Positions 1 to 11,600 of a stretch of 64,000 nt of DNA are shown here, in pieces (within the stretch, counting starts at the first letter, position 1; every line of letters begins with the position of its first letter). The stretch covers positions 1 to 64,000 of the forward strand of contig BGKB01000015.1 of NCBI GenBank assembly GCA_003116975.1, given 5' to 3'. Below the pieces are notes generated by a model, which had not been told where the DNA came from, made no database searches, and worked only from the letters and a program-made list of their open reading frames with translations. A program made the position numbers and the translations under genes. The DNA is from Aurantiochytrium sp. KH105. Taxonomy: Eukaryota > Sar > Bigyra > Thraustochytrida > Thraustochytriidae.

Positions 1-3000
1 GTCATTCATTTGAACCTCGAGGTACTCTTTGATCTCGAGATGATGGCAGCGTACTTGGATCTGTGCCCGTTCAACTTTATCGGAATTCGAGAAGAGAACA
101 CAATGAACAGCGGCGATTTCGGCCTTGCTGATGCAGACACTCTGTCCAGGCGTCTTTGCGCCGCTCAGCGCCATGAGGACATTCGCGTCGCAGCTGGATC
201 CCTCTTTGTATTTATGAATGTCGATGAGCGCGGCCTTTCTGGAGAGAACCAAAGTGCGGTACCACTGGCGCTCGAGGCGTGGGCAACACCGAGCGACACA
301 AATCTGCCTATCGACACAGAAAGTCCTGCCTTCGAGGAGCGGTCGGCTGATTCATTTGAAGCGCTTCGCGGCCACCTTTTGGACGATACGTTTGCTCATG
401 GAAAGGTCACGATCACATCAAGCTACATAAACGTGACTCGGGAGCTTGTCGTTCGGCAAAACACCAACATCTCACTCGTCGCCGACGAAGGTATCAATGT
501 GTATTTCCAGGGCGACGACATCTTGCGCATTGAGCGAGGAGCAGTATTGTGGCACTTGCAAGGTATCACATTCTCACGGCAATTACCAGACGCTGACATC
601 ATTGCAACTTCTAATGTAGATGGTGATGGTGGTGGTGACGATGAAGAAGAGGAAGAAGAAGAAGAAGAGGAGGAGGAGGAGGAAGAAGAAGTAGGTAGCA
701 AAGCACGGTTTGGTGGCTTAGTCTTTGTAGAGGGACAAGTCGGAGAGATCAAGTCCTGCTCGTTTCTAAATTCCAAGGCTTTCGGTGGTCTCAGTCTGCG
801 AGTTGGCGGGGGTCTCTTGGTGGACGGCACAATTGATGCGATTATAAGCACTACTTTTCAAAGTATGTCCGCAACCCAGGGCGGTGCCATGGCTGTCATC
901 GCACAAGGACTCGTGAATCGCATTGAGAATTCTACCTTTCTCAATAACAAGCAAGACAGTATTCGAGCCGGAAAGGGTGGTGCGATCGCTCTCTCTGGGA
1001 AAATCGGTATTATTACAGGTACAACGTTCCGCGGAAACCACTGCAACGGCGGTGGAGGCGCGATTGCTGTCGATGACGGTGGTTCAATTGAGCGCATCCT
1101 TGATACTGTTTTCATTGACAACGATGCAGATTTATATGGTGGGGCCGTGCAATTCAGTGCTGACAGTCGCCTGCCTTCTCTGTGGCGCGGCGGTTCGATC
1201 AGCAACAACAAAGCTCTTGGGGGCGCCGCTATCTACGCGACGGGCGTTCTGCCCCCACGCGTTGTGCATGAGGACTGCGAATCTGGAACAGTATGCTTCC
1301 AAGAGCTTACTGTTGAAGGAAATGCGGGCACTTCCGGAGGCGCGTTTTACTTTGACGAGAACCCGTCCATCGATTCCTTTCAGATGACCAACATGAGTTT
1401 CCGCAGCAATGAAGTCTCACTCGGCTCTGGCGGTGCAATTCTCGCCACTGGAGCCACCGTGATCAGCGTGACAGGGTCAGACTTCTCGGGCAACCAAGCA
1501 TACGCGGCCGGAGGAGCCGTCGCACTCGACGCTGGAGCGCAAGTGGATTTCAAGGAGGTCGTTTTCGACTCAAATACGGCGCAAGAGCAGGGCGGAGCCC
1601 TCTACGCTGGCGCGGGGTCTTCTGCAGACATTCAAAGCACCAGCTTCACCAACAACGCGGCAAGCTTTACCTGTCGCGAGTACACAGTCTGCAACCTAAA
1701 GACGGTGTCCGGAAGTCGAATGCCCTGCGAGGCCAGTAATGGCATGGTGGCCGTGCTCAACGAGGCAGGTGAGGCGCCCATGTCTCTTGGCTGTACTAAA
1801 GGCGTCGGTGGCAGCATCTATCTCGCTGCAGGCGTGACGGCGCACATTCACAAGTGCAATTTTGCTGCAAGCGACCCACTGCCCAGCATCGACGCTGGGG
1901 CCTCATACTCGGATGCGACTGGCAACACGAAGTTCTTTGTGGCCGAGGCAGGAAAGCACGTGTACGCTGCGTCTCGTTTCCGTCTCTCCGAAACCAGCTT
2001 CGATGGTGGTGCAGAAGCCTTTGCGCCGTCAACGGCCGTGATGGGATGTCCCAAGACGTGTTCGTCAACGGGAACGTGTTCGGGTGATGGGCAGGACTTT
2101 CCCAGTGTGGCATGCACTTGCGCGGGCGCTTTCGAGGGGGACAACGGCTACGATGAGGGCGGCTGCACGAGACGAAGGGTCAAGGACGTTCGGGCAAGCA
2201 GCTCTGTTGTCAATGAGTCTGGCGGCGAAAGCAATGACTCTCTTGCTGCAGCTGCTGGCGAAGTCATTGCTGATGGAACTGCTACGGTGACGTGGACGTG
2301 GGAGTACGGAGATGACAACGTTGACTTTTTTGTGGTATACCGTACTTCTGATCGCTCGAGCACGCTCACACTTCTGAATGGATGGGCATCTTGTGCCAAT
2401 GTCGAGGCGGCCTCGACTTCGGTGCACACTTGCGTCAAGATTGAGGATCCTTCTGCACGGTCGGCCTTGCTTGGCCTTCGCTTCAACGTATCGAGCTTCT
2501 TCCGCGTCATCGCAGTCGTCAATGGCCAAGACAGCGCGGAAAGCGACCCGATGAGCTCGGCGTCCATCATCTGTGATGTGGGCTCGGAGCAGACTCCAGC
2601 GCTGGAAGACGGTGTATTCACTTGCGAGGAGTGTCCCCGCGGCACCTACGTGGAGGACAGCACGGTGGGGTGCGTTGCATGTCCGAACGAGCTGCAGACG
2701 ACCTTGGGCGTGGCCACGAGCGAAGAAGACTGCGTGGCGCCGCGCGGCTTTTATCAGATTGTGGCACTCGACGATGAGGGCCAAGAGGAGGTGCAGGTGC
2801 TTTCTTGCAGTGACGGAGCGCAATGCGAGGACCCAGGGCAGACGCTGGATGCACTTGTGCTCGAGCCTGGGTTTTGGCGACCTTCCTTGCTCTCGAGCAC
2901 TGTGCTTGCGTGCCCGCAAGCAAGTGCATGCGTCGGTGGGAATGGCACTTCGGAATCGGACGCTTCGAGACGGCGTGAGCTGTCACTGTGGACTTCGCCA

Positions 3001-4665
3001 GTGTATTGCCGGGAGGGTCACACTGGACCATACTGCTCGGTGTGCCAAAGTGGCTACAGCAAAGATGGCGACGGACTTTGTTCAGAGTGTTCTGACTACA
3101 AACTCAGACGGGAGCAAGCCATCTTCGGGGTTGCACTTGTTGTCGTGTTCCTCATTTGGCCTGCTTTTGTCGCTGCGAACTTTTACTTTTCTCTGAAAGT
3201 GCAAAAGGAGAAGCCGGCCCCAAGCTTGAGCCCTGCGCCCAAATTTCAAAGCTGGAGTAAAGCTCGTAATTCTCTTTCCAGGGCCATGACACAATCACGT
3301 TCGAAATGGAAGAGTCTTCGTGGGCCCATGACCATCATGGTCGCTTTTGTTCAGGTCGTGTCAGGTCTTCAGCGCGTTTTTGGGCCAACGTACTCGTGGG
3401 TTGAAGACTGGTCGTGGGTTCCGACTGCATTTTCGTGGACAAACGTAGACCCCACGGGGCTACCTTCGGTGACGGGCTGCATTGTGAACAACAACCATGC
3501 AAGCAGACTGTTGATGGCAACCCTTTTGCCTTTTCTTTTGCTGGCACTTCTAGCCATTATGTACGCTGCTACACGGCTCTGCTTTGCCAAATCACGATCA
3601 AGCAGGGTTCGTCTCGCCTCAACTTCAAGTTATCTCGTTGCAATGCTCTTGTTTCTCGTGTTTCCATCCGTAAACACGACGATTGTGCAGACCTTTGTGT
3701 GCGACACGTTCGAGGATGGATCGCGCGCGCTACGCTTCGACTATGCCACGAATTGCGACGAGAGAGGTTGGACATACGCGTATGCTGTTCTTATGGCCTG
3801 CGTGTATGTGATTGGTCCAATCGTGGCCTTCATCGTGCTTATCCGTCAAAGCGACAAGCCTGAGTTTCGTGGGGCGGCATTTCTCCATGAGCTCTATGAG
3901 AGACCCTCAGATGTCCGCGCGGGTGTTTTACGACCGCAGCGATTCTACGAGGTCTTTGAACTTTTGCGAAAATACGCCCTAACGTCTTTGGTGCTGCTCG
4001 TTGCAGATGGCACGTTGGCACAGGTTGCCTTTGCTCTGTGCGTCACATTTTTCGCTACACTCATGCAAGCTTCGGTGCGACCTTATGTGGAAGGTCTTGA
4101 CAATGTGCTCGCAACCGTGGTGCATGTGCAGCTCTTTCTTTTACTGAGTGGGCTGATCATTTCCACTGTGGTGCAGGACATCTTTGCGCTCAAGGCTTGC
4201 ATTGTGGCCATGCTGTGCGTGAGTCTCCCGCTAGCAATCGTGATCATCTACAAAAGATTGCGAGAGGGCCAGCAGCAATCGTTGCAAGACATTGATGAAG
4301 CTGTACGTGGTGAAAAGCAAGAGGGCGGCATGATGCTCCGTGGCCGGGAATCTTCGGAACGGCCCGGGGAAGACGACGAGGAATCTGGAGGCAAAGCTGG
4401 CTTTTCCTATGTGATTAGAAACGAGTCGCGGACGGCCTTCTTTGCTGAAAAACGAAGGGGAAGCCTTCAGGGCTCTTATGAGGAAGAGGATGACATTGCG
4501 GTTCCGGTTGCAGGCGCCGCTCTTGTCGACGATCCGCACGCACTGTCTTTTGATCAAGCGAATGTGGTCAGAATGACGCCTACTGACCTTGACGAGGACA
4601 CATCGGTCGTTACCGAGAGTGCCAAGGTTGTCGACGCCAAGACCTCCTCCCTCACCTTGCAGTGA
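1..4665 (+). CDS. Giant beta-helix/EGF/multi-TM surface protein, copy 1 (5' truncated by window edge)
   Basis: The frame is open from base 1 and the real start lies upstream; base 1 aligns to base 7321 of the downstream paralogue, so only the C-terminal three quarters is visible. In order: a conserved segment after the missing N-terminal propeller; a spacer with a long poly-Glu run (about 630-690); a parallel beta-helix region (about 705-2030) built from repeats of the type GGA(I/V)-x-F/N-x-S, as in polymorphic outer-membrane-protein repeats; an EGF-like Cys cluster (about 2040-2150); a fibronectin-III-like stretch (about 2175-2570); a Cys-rich GCC2/GCC3 or ephrin-receptor-like module (about 2610-2740); then about eight hydrophobic helices (about 3110-4260) and an acidic cytosolic tail. 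The TM region carries the FVCDTFEDGS...DYAT-x-CD loop, resembling the extracellular loop of TRP-like multi-TM domains. Likely plasma-membrane adhesion or sensing protein; the ligand is unknown. Domain order is seen; function is inferred. Confidence 0.85.
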   Translation, partial: VIHLNLEVLFDLEMMAAYLDLCPFNFIGIREENTMNSGDFGLADADTLSRRLCAAQRHEDIRVAAGSLFVFMNVDERGLSGENQSAVPLALEAWATPSDTNLPIDTESPAFEERSADSFEALRGHLLDDTFAHGKVTITSSYINVTRELVVRQNTNISLVADEGINVYFQGDDILRIERGAVLWHLQGITFSRQLPDADIIATSNVDGDGGGDDEEEEEEEEEEEEEEEEVGSKARFGGLVFVEGQVGEIKSCSFLNSKAFGGLSLRVGGGLLVDGTIDAIISTTFQSMSATQGGAMAVIAQGLVNRIENSTFLNNKQDSIRAGKGGAIALSGKIGIITGTTFRGNHCNGGGGAIAVDDGGSIERILDTVFIDNDADLYGGAVQFSADSRLPSLWRGGSISNNKALGGAAIYATGVLPPRVVHEDCESGTVCFQELTVEGNAGTSGGAFYFDENPSIDSFQMTNMSFRSNEVSLGSGGAILATGATVISVTGSDFSGNQAYAAGGAVALDAGAQVDFKEVVFDSNTAQEQGGALYAGAGSSADIQSTSFTNNAASFTCREYTVCNLKTVSGSRMPCEASNGMVAVLNEAGEAPMSLGCTKGVGGSIYLAAGVTAHIHKCNFAASDPLPSIDAGASYSDATGNTKFFVAEAGKHVYAASRFRLSETSFDGGAEAFAPSTAVMGCPKTCSSTGTCSGDGQDFPSVACTCAGAFEGDNGYDEGGCTRRRVKDVRASSSVVNESGGESNDSLAAAAGEVIADGTATVTWTWEYGDDNVDFFVVYRTSDRSSTLTLLNGWASCANVEAASTSVHTCVKIEDPSARSALLGLRFNVSSFFRVIAVVNGQDSAESDPMSSASIICDVGSEQTPALEDGVFTCEECPRGTYVEDSTVGCVACPNELQTTLGVATSEEDCVAPRGFYQIVALDDEGQEEVQVLSCSDGAQCEDPGQTLDALVLEPGFWRPSLLSSTVLACPQASACVGGNGTSESDASRRRELSLWTSPVYCREGHTGPYCSVCQSGYSKDGDGLCSECSDYKLRREQAIFGVALVVVFLIWPAFVAANFYFSLKVQKEKPAPSLSPAPKFQSWSKARNSLSRAMTQSRSKWKSLRGPMTIMVAFVQVVSGLQRVFGPTYSWVEDWSWVPTAFSWTNVDPTGLPSVTGCIVNNNHASRLLMATLLPFLLLALLAIMYAATRLCFAKSRSSRVRLASTSSYLVAMLLFLVFPSVNTTIVQTFVCDTFEDGSRALRFDYATNCDERGWTYAYAVLMACVYVIGPIVAFIVLIRQSDKPEFRGAAFLHELYERPSDVRAGVLRPQRFYEVFELLRKYALTSLVLLVADGTLAQVAFALCVTFFATLMQASVRPYVEGLDNVLATVVHVQLFLLLSGLIISTVVQDIFALKACIVAMLCVSLPLAIVIIYKRLREGQQQSLQDIDEAVRGEKQEGGMMLRGRESSERPGEDDEESGGKAGFSYVIRNESRTAFFAEKRRGSLQGSYEEEDDIAVPVAGAALVDDPHALSFDQANVVRMTPTDLDEDTSVVTESAKVVDAKTSSLTLQ
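1..4665 (+). repeat. Upstream unit of a large direct duplication (partner 7321-11973)
   Basis: Positions 1-4665 align co-linearly with 7321-11973. The stretch about 1200-3090 is nearly identical to about 8545-10435, whereas 590-710, 3090-3630 and 4250-4660 are clearly diverged. The 3' flanks after each stop codon share nothing obvious, so the duplicated block ends at about the stop codon. The 5' limit is outside the window. Confidence 0.9.
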
Positions 4666-5682
4666 TGTCGATCAAAATAATATATATATTCGTGCCCTAC
4701 ACAGATGAAATCCGCTCGTTGCAATGCATCAGTTCGCCGCTAATCCCCTCCCTATTTGATTTGACCTCCTCGTCGCCGACATCTATTACCTTTCCAAAGG
4801 TCAAAAAACCACAACAGCAGTACCGTTACGATGGAGCGCAGACTCAACACACCGATTCAGATGTCGCCTCCGTATACTCCTACAAAATTATACTACTATC
4901 AACCGCCTAGGACACAACCAATGTGTCCCAATTTTGGTCACCGTTGACTGATCCAGTGTCCTGGTCGCGAGTCTTTGTGTTGTTGAATAGAGCGACTTTC
5001 TATTCATGCTTTTGAGCATTCGACCTTGGCTGTGCAATCGCGGTCCGTTGGCAGATGATACGCCTTGCCTCTACGAGCAGACCCATGCAAGACAAAGCAC
5101 AAGAAGCAGACCGAGGCGATACGTAAGGACACTTAAACGATTTGCCGTCCTTTAAAAGCATGCAGAAGCCGTGAGCGAGAAAGCATCAGGACCGTTGTGA
5201 CTTAGTGGCGACTTGAACGGCTTGCTCCTTTCAAGACTTCACAATGTGCATGTGCGCGGAGACTCGGAGGTCTCACGTGCGGCCAGGATCTGAAAGGTGT
5301 CTTTAAAGAGAAACGAAAGAGTACATGTAATTCAATGAACGGATTTCTGGCGTTGAACGGAGCTGGAGACATTGCAGTGCCAACTTCCAGACCGCGAGCA
5401 GCAATTCAGTCTTATACTGACTGGTCTCAAAGCAAACAAAAACCTCAAGTGGTCGGTCCTCTGCAAAGCTTGGGCACCTCTGCGTCATTGCAAACGGATA
5501 TTTCTCCCGGCAATTCACCAAACGTAGCCCAACCAATCCAGGCTTTGTTCGGTACAATCCGAGCTTTGAGTACTCGCTATTTGTCCAAATCAAAATAATA
5601 GCAAAAACGAGTTGAGAAATTTGTTGAAAAAAGAGGACAAAAAGAAGGAGCTTGTTGCGCTCGTCAGCCTGGTGTGCGAGCA
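4666..5682. other. Intergenic spacer between the tandem surface-protein genes
   Basis: About 1 kb that is less GC-rich than the flanking coding DNA. It holds a short AT run (4677-4690) just after the stop of copy 1 and no ORF with recognisable content. It should contain the 3' UTR of copy 1 and the promoter/5' UTR of copy 2. I see no RNA gene or clear repeat. Confidence 0.6.
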
Positions 5683-8600
5683 ATGATTACAGTTGGCGCC
5701 AAAACCTCAATTGCATCCGGGAAGATGCCAAGAACCGAGAATAACCTCGGCAAGGGCAGGAGCAGCGTCAGCATGTCAGGTATGATGAAGCAAACGTCAC
5801 GGTCGAATGCGCGGCTTTGGGAATGGCTTGTGACAGTCATTACTCTCGCGCTGGCGGCAAGCAACGCAACGGGCGAAGCGGCAATTGGATGGGGAGCTCG
5901 CGAGATTCTTGCATCTCCGCAATCTGATCGGGGCAACTTTAACCCGGCGGTGGCTTGTGACTCCGACAATGATTGTTTGGTTGCATACTCTTACATAGGA
6001 AACAGGATCAAATACAAGTTTCGCCCAGCAGGAGGATCGTGGGGCACCGTGAATGTTGCTTTCGGTAATACCAACAAACAGGAACAAGTGCAGGTTGCTG
6101 TCTACGGTAAAAACAAGGGCTGGGTCCTCGCTTTTCGTGATGCTACCAAAGTCAGCGGAACCAAGTGGCACAGCATCAGAGTCGCGTACATTACCAAAAG
6201 TGACGCGAGCTCCGGGTCCGAGTGGACGGGTTCCAGCAGAGGCGTGCCGTTGCAGATATCTCAAAGTCTCAGAGCTGGCAACGCAAACAGATACCCTACG
6301 ATCACTGCGGATGATGCAAATAACGTAGTTCTCATATGGGAAACATCCTCGGCATTCACACTGGGTGATGACATCAACATTGGAACTGACAAAGACCTTG
6401 TCTCTGCCTCTTTCACGATTGATGACGGAAATCCCATTGCGGAGAGCGACCTTACTGAAGTCGTGAGCGTATTTTCTGGTATCGAAACTGATGTTTACCA
6501 GGACAGAGACCCGGTCCTTTACACGAGTCCATTTAATCAGCGTTTTGTTCTCGGGTCCACCGCAAGCATCGCCGGCGGTCTCGCAGATATCTTTGTGAGT
6601 GAGACCAAGGTTGATGTCTGTGCCTGGAACGATCGTCTGCGCGTCACAAACTTTGACGGCAAGGATGCCGACGTCACCTTGGCCGCAAGCCCGCACAAAG
6701 ACCTGTGGATTGCGGCATGGGAGCACAAATCTATCGGCATTCGCTATGCCCGACTCACACCTGATGAAAACGACAACCTCATCGTCGAGTCGCTTGGTTT
6801 CATTGCAGAAATCGCATTCCCATTTACGCAAGGCGATGAACAGGTCGTCTTAGTTGCTGACCCAAACAGGGACCAGCACTGGGCGGTATTCTATCGGTAT
6901 AGAACTGGAGAGAATGAGGCTGAGCGAAAATTTCATCTCGTGTATCGCGTGAGCAAAGATGACGGCCAGACCTGGTCCGATGCGTACTTTGCCGACAGCG
7001 AGTCCAGCTCAGACTATGGACGTCTCGCCCCGGTCGCACTGAAAAGCCCGCTCGACGAGTACATGGTCGTAGTGCATGGACCTGAAAATGTCTTCTCACT
7101 CAATACCACCGGCACGGCCTTGTATGACACAGCAGCGAACTCTGCAAGCCAGAAAGTCCCGATCGTGGACTACGAAGAGTCTGGTACAGCATACTCTTGT
7201 CTTGCCATCGAACTGCCGCGAAACGGTTCTCGCGTGAGCCTTGGCGAGTACATTGGAAGCGTCGTACCCAGCATGGTACGGTGCATCGAGATCGTCGTGC
7301 CTGAAGCCACGTCAGACACCGTCATTCATTTGAGCCTCGAGGTACTCTTTGATCTCGAGATGATGGCAGCGTACTTGGATCTGTGCCCGTTCAACTTTAT
7401 CGGAATTCGAGAAGAGAACACAATGAACAGCGACGACTTCGGCCTTGCCGATGCAGGCACTCTGTCCAGGCGACTTTGCGCCGCTCAGCGCCATGAGGAC
7501 ATTCGCGTCGCAGCTGGATCCCTCTTTGTATTTATGAATGCCGCTGAGCGCGGCCTTTCTGGAGAGAACCGAAGTGCGGCACCACTGGCGCTCGAGGCGT
7601 GGGCAACACCGAGCGACACAAGTTTGCCCATCGACACAGAAAGTCCTGCCTTTGAGGAGCGGTCGGCTGGTTCATTTGAAGAGCTTCGCGGCCACCTTTT
7701 GGACGATACGTTTGCTCATGGACAGGTCACGATCACATCAAGCTACATAAACGTGACTCGGGAGCTTGTCATTCGGCAAAACACCAACATTTCACTCGTC
7801 GCCGACGAAGGTATGGATGTTTATTTCCAGGGCGACGACATCTTACGCGTTGAGCGAGGAGCGGTCTTGTGGCACTTGCGAGGAATTACGTTTTCCCGTG
7901 AAGCCCCCAGCACTAGTGCATCGAGTGTTGCGGATAACAACACATTTATCGATCCCTACGAGCAAGATTGGGGTCAAGATGAAAGTGACGTGGAAATAAA
8001 GGAAGGGGAGGAAGAGGAGGAAGAGGAGGAGGAAGAAGAAGACGTAGAGGTCCAAGCACGGTTTGGTGGCTTAGTTCTTGTTGAAGGCCATGCTGGGCGA
8101 ATCGAGTCCTGCTCGTTTCTAAATTCCAAGGCTTTCGGTTTTCTCGTCATGCAAGTTGGCGGGGGTCTCTTGGTGGACGGCACAATTGATGCTATTGTAG
8201 GCACTACTTTTCAAAGTATGTCCGGAACTCAAGGTGGCGCCATGACAGTCACCGTGCAAGGACACATAGAAACCATTGAGAATTCTACCTTCGCCAACAA
8301 CAGGCAAAGCAACGTCCGTGCAGGACTCGGGGGCGCAGTTGCCGTTTTCGGGAAAATCGGTATCATCACAGGTACAACGTTCCGCGGAAACCGCTGCAAT
8401 GGCGGTGGAGGCGCGATTGCTGTCGAAGATAGTGGAGTGATCGAGCGCATCGTCGACACTGACTTCGTCGACAACAAAGCCGGTTTATACGGTGGGGCCG
8501 TACAGTTCAATGTTGGTAGTCGCATGCCTTCCCTGTGGCGCGGCGGTTCGATCAGCAATAACAAAGCTCTTGGAGGCGCCGCTATCTACGCGACGGGCGT

Positions 8601-11600
8601 TCTGCCCCCACGCGTTGTGCACGAGGACTGCGAATCTGGAACAGTATGCTTGCAAGAGCTTACTGTTGAAGGAAATGCAGGCACTTCCGGAGGCGCGTTT
8701 CACTTTGACGAAAACCCGTCCATCGATTCCTTTCAAATGACCAACATGAGTTTCCGCAGCAATGAAGTCTCACTCGGTTCTGGCGGTGCAATTCTCGCCA
8801 CTGGAGCCACCGTGATCAGCGTGACAGGGTCAGACTTCTCGGGCAACCAAGCGTACGCGGCCGGAGGAGCCGTCGCACTCGACGCTGGAGCGCAAGTGGA
8901 TTTCAAGGAGGTCGTTTTCGACTCCAACACGGCGCAAGAGCAGGGCGGAGCCCTCTACGCTGGCGCGGGGGCTTCTGCAGACATTCAAAGCACCAGCTTC
9001 ACCAACAATGCGGCAAACCTTACCTGTCGTGAGTACACAGTCTGCAACCTAAAGACGGTGTCCGGAAGTCGAATGCCCTGCGAGGCCAGCAATGGCATGG
9101 TGGCCGTGCTCAACGAGGCAGGGATGGCGCCCATGTCTCTTGGCTGTACTAAAGGCGTCGGTGGCAGCATCTATCTCGCTGCAGGCGTGACGGCGCACAT
9201 TCACAAGTGCAATTTTGCTGCAAGCGATCCACTGCCCAGCATCGACGCTGGGGCCTCATACTCGGATGCGACTGGCAACACGAAGCTCTTTGTGGCCGAG
9301 GCAGGAAAGCACGTGTACGCTGCGTCTCGTTTTCGTCTCTCCGAAACCAGCTTCGATGGTGGCGCAGAAGCCTTTGCGCCGTCAACGGCCGTGATGGGAT
9401 GTCCCAAGACGTGTTCGTCGACGGGAACGTGTTCGGGTGATGGGCAGGACTCTCCCAGTGTGGCATGCACTTGCGCCGGCGCTTTCGAGGGGGACAACGG
9501 CTACGATGAGGGCGGCTGCACGAGACGAAGGGTCAAGGACGTTCGGGCAAGCAGCTCTGTTGTCAAGGAGTCCGGCGGCGACAGCAATGACTCTCTTGCT
9601 GCAGCTGCTGGCGAAGTCATTGCTGATGGAACTGCCACGGTGACGTGGGCGTGGGAGTACGGAGACGACGACGTTGACTTTTTTGTGGTATACCGCACTG
9701 CTGAACGCTCGAGCACGCTCACGTCTTCGGATGAGTGGGCATTCTGTGCCAATGTCGAGGCGGCCGCGACTTCGGTGCACACTTGCGTCAAGATCGAGGA
9801 TCCTTCTGCGCGGTCGGCCTTGCTTGGCCTTCGCTTCAACGTGTCGAGCTTCTTCCGTGTCATCGCAGTCGTCAATGGCCAAGACAGTGCGGAGAGCGAC
9901 CCAATGAGCTCGGCGTCCATCATCTGTGATGTGGGCTCGGAGCAAACTCCAGCGCTGGAAGACGGTGTATTCACTTGCGAGGAGTGTCCCCGCGGCACCT
10001 ACGTGGAGGACAGCACGGTGGGGTGCGTTGCATGTCCGAACGAGCTGCAGACGACCTTGGGAGTGGCCACGAGCGAAGAAGACTGTGTGGCGCCGCGCGG
10101 CTTTTATCAGATTGTGGCACTTGACGACGAGGGCCAAGAGGAGGTGCAGGTGCTTTCATGCAGTGACGGAGCGCAATGCGAGGACCCAGGGCAGACGTTG
10201 GATGCACTTGTGCTCGAGCCTGGGTTTTGGCGACCTTCCTTGCTCTCGAGCACTGTGCTTGCGTGCCCGCAAGCAAGTGCATGCGTCGGTGGGAATGGCA
10301 CTTCGGAACCCGACGCTTCGAGACGGCGTGAGCTGTCACTGTGGACTTCGCCAGTGTATTGCCGGGAGGGTCACACTGGACCATACTGCTCGGTGTGCCA
10401 AGGCGGCTACAGCAAAGATGGCGACGGACTTTGTTCAGCGTGCACTCCAGAGAAGCTTCAAAGAGAATGGAACGTCTTCGGTGTGACTGTTGCTGTTATC
10501 GGCTTGACATGGTCGGTTTTGATCGCGGCAAAATATTACTTTATGCTTCGTGCTGGAGACGAGAAGCAGCAAAGTTCAAAATGGAGTGTTGTGCCCAAGG
10601 TTCGTGGCGTCACCAAAGCGTACAATTCGGTCTCGAAAGCCTTGTCAGAATCGCACTCGGCAATGCAAAGTCTTCATGGGCCGAGGGCCATCATGATTGG
10701 TTTCATCCAGGTGTTAGTGGGTTTTCAACGTGTCTTTGGGTCCACGTACCCGTGGATGGAAGATTGGTCGTGGCTTCCCACTGTTTTTGCGTGGACAAAT
10801 GCAGACCCCACGGGTCTGCCTGCATTGACGGGCTGTGTCGTGGATAATACTCATACGACCAGACTGTTGATGGCGACGCTTTTGCCAGTGCTTCTGTTGG
10901 CCATACTAGCCATCATGCACGTTGTGACGCGCTGTCTCTTCGCTTGGTCGCGACAGAGCCGCGTTCGTCTTGCCTCGGCTTCGACTTACCTCGTTGCGAT
11001 GCTCTTGTTTCTCGTGTTTCCATCCGTTAACACGACGATTGTGCAGACCTTTGTGTGCGACACGTTCGAGGATGGATCGCGCGCGCTACGCTTTGACTAT
11101 GCCACGGACTGCGACGCGAGAGGCTGGATCTTCTGGTATGCTATGCTGATGGTTTGGGTGTACACCGTTGGGCCCATTGCGCTCTTCGTCACGCTGGTCC
11201 GACAACGCGAAAATCCCATGCTGCAAGGTGCGGCGTTTCTTTATGAGTTTTACGAGAAGCAGACGAGTTCGCAGGATGGAAAATGGCACTTGGAGCGGTA
11301 TTATGAGATTATCGAGCTCCTGCGCAAGTTTCTTCTCACGTCAGTGGTGCTGCTCGTTGCGGATGGCACGGTCGGTCAGGTTGCCTTTGTAATGTGCGTG
11401 ACATTCTTTGCAGCAATTCTTCAGGCTGCCTCGCAACCGTACGGGGAGCATGACGATAACGTTCTTGCTACCGTTGTGCATGTGCAGCTGTTTCTCTTGC
11501 TGAGCGGGCTTCTCGTCACGTCTGTAATCAAGAACGTCATGATCCTTCAATTGTGCGTGGCTTTAATGCTTTTCTCGAGCGTCCCTTTAGCGCTCGTCGT

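Noticed and set aside
2065-2919. 284-residue minus-strand ORF in surface gene copy 1, with a 251-residue counterpart at 9382-10137
   Set aside because: The two antisense ORFs look conserved only because the sense genes are duplicated; no start context or motifs.
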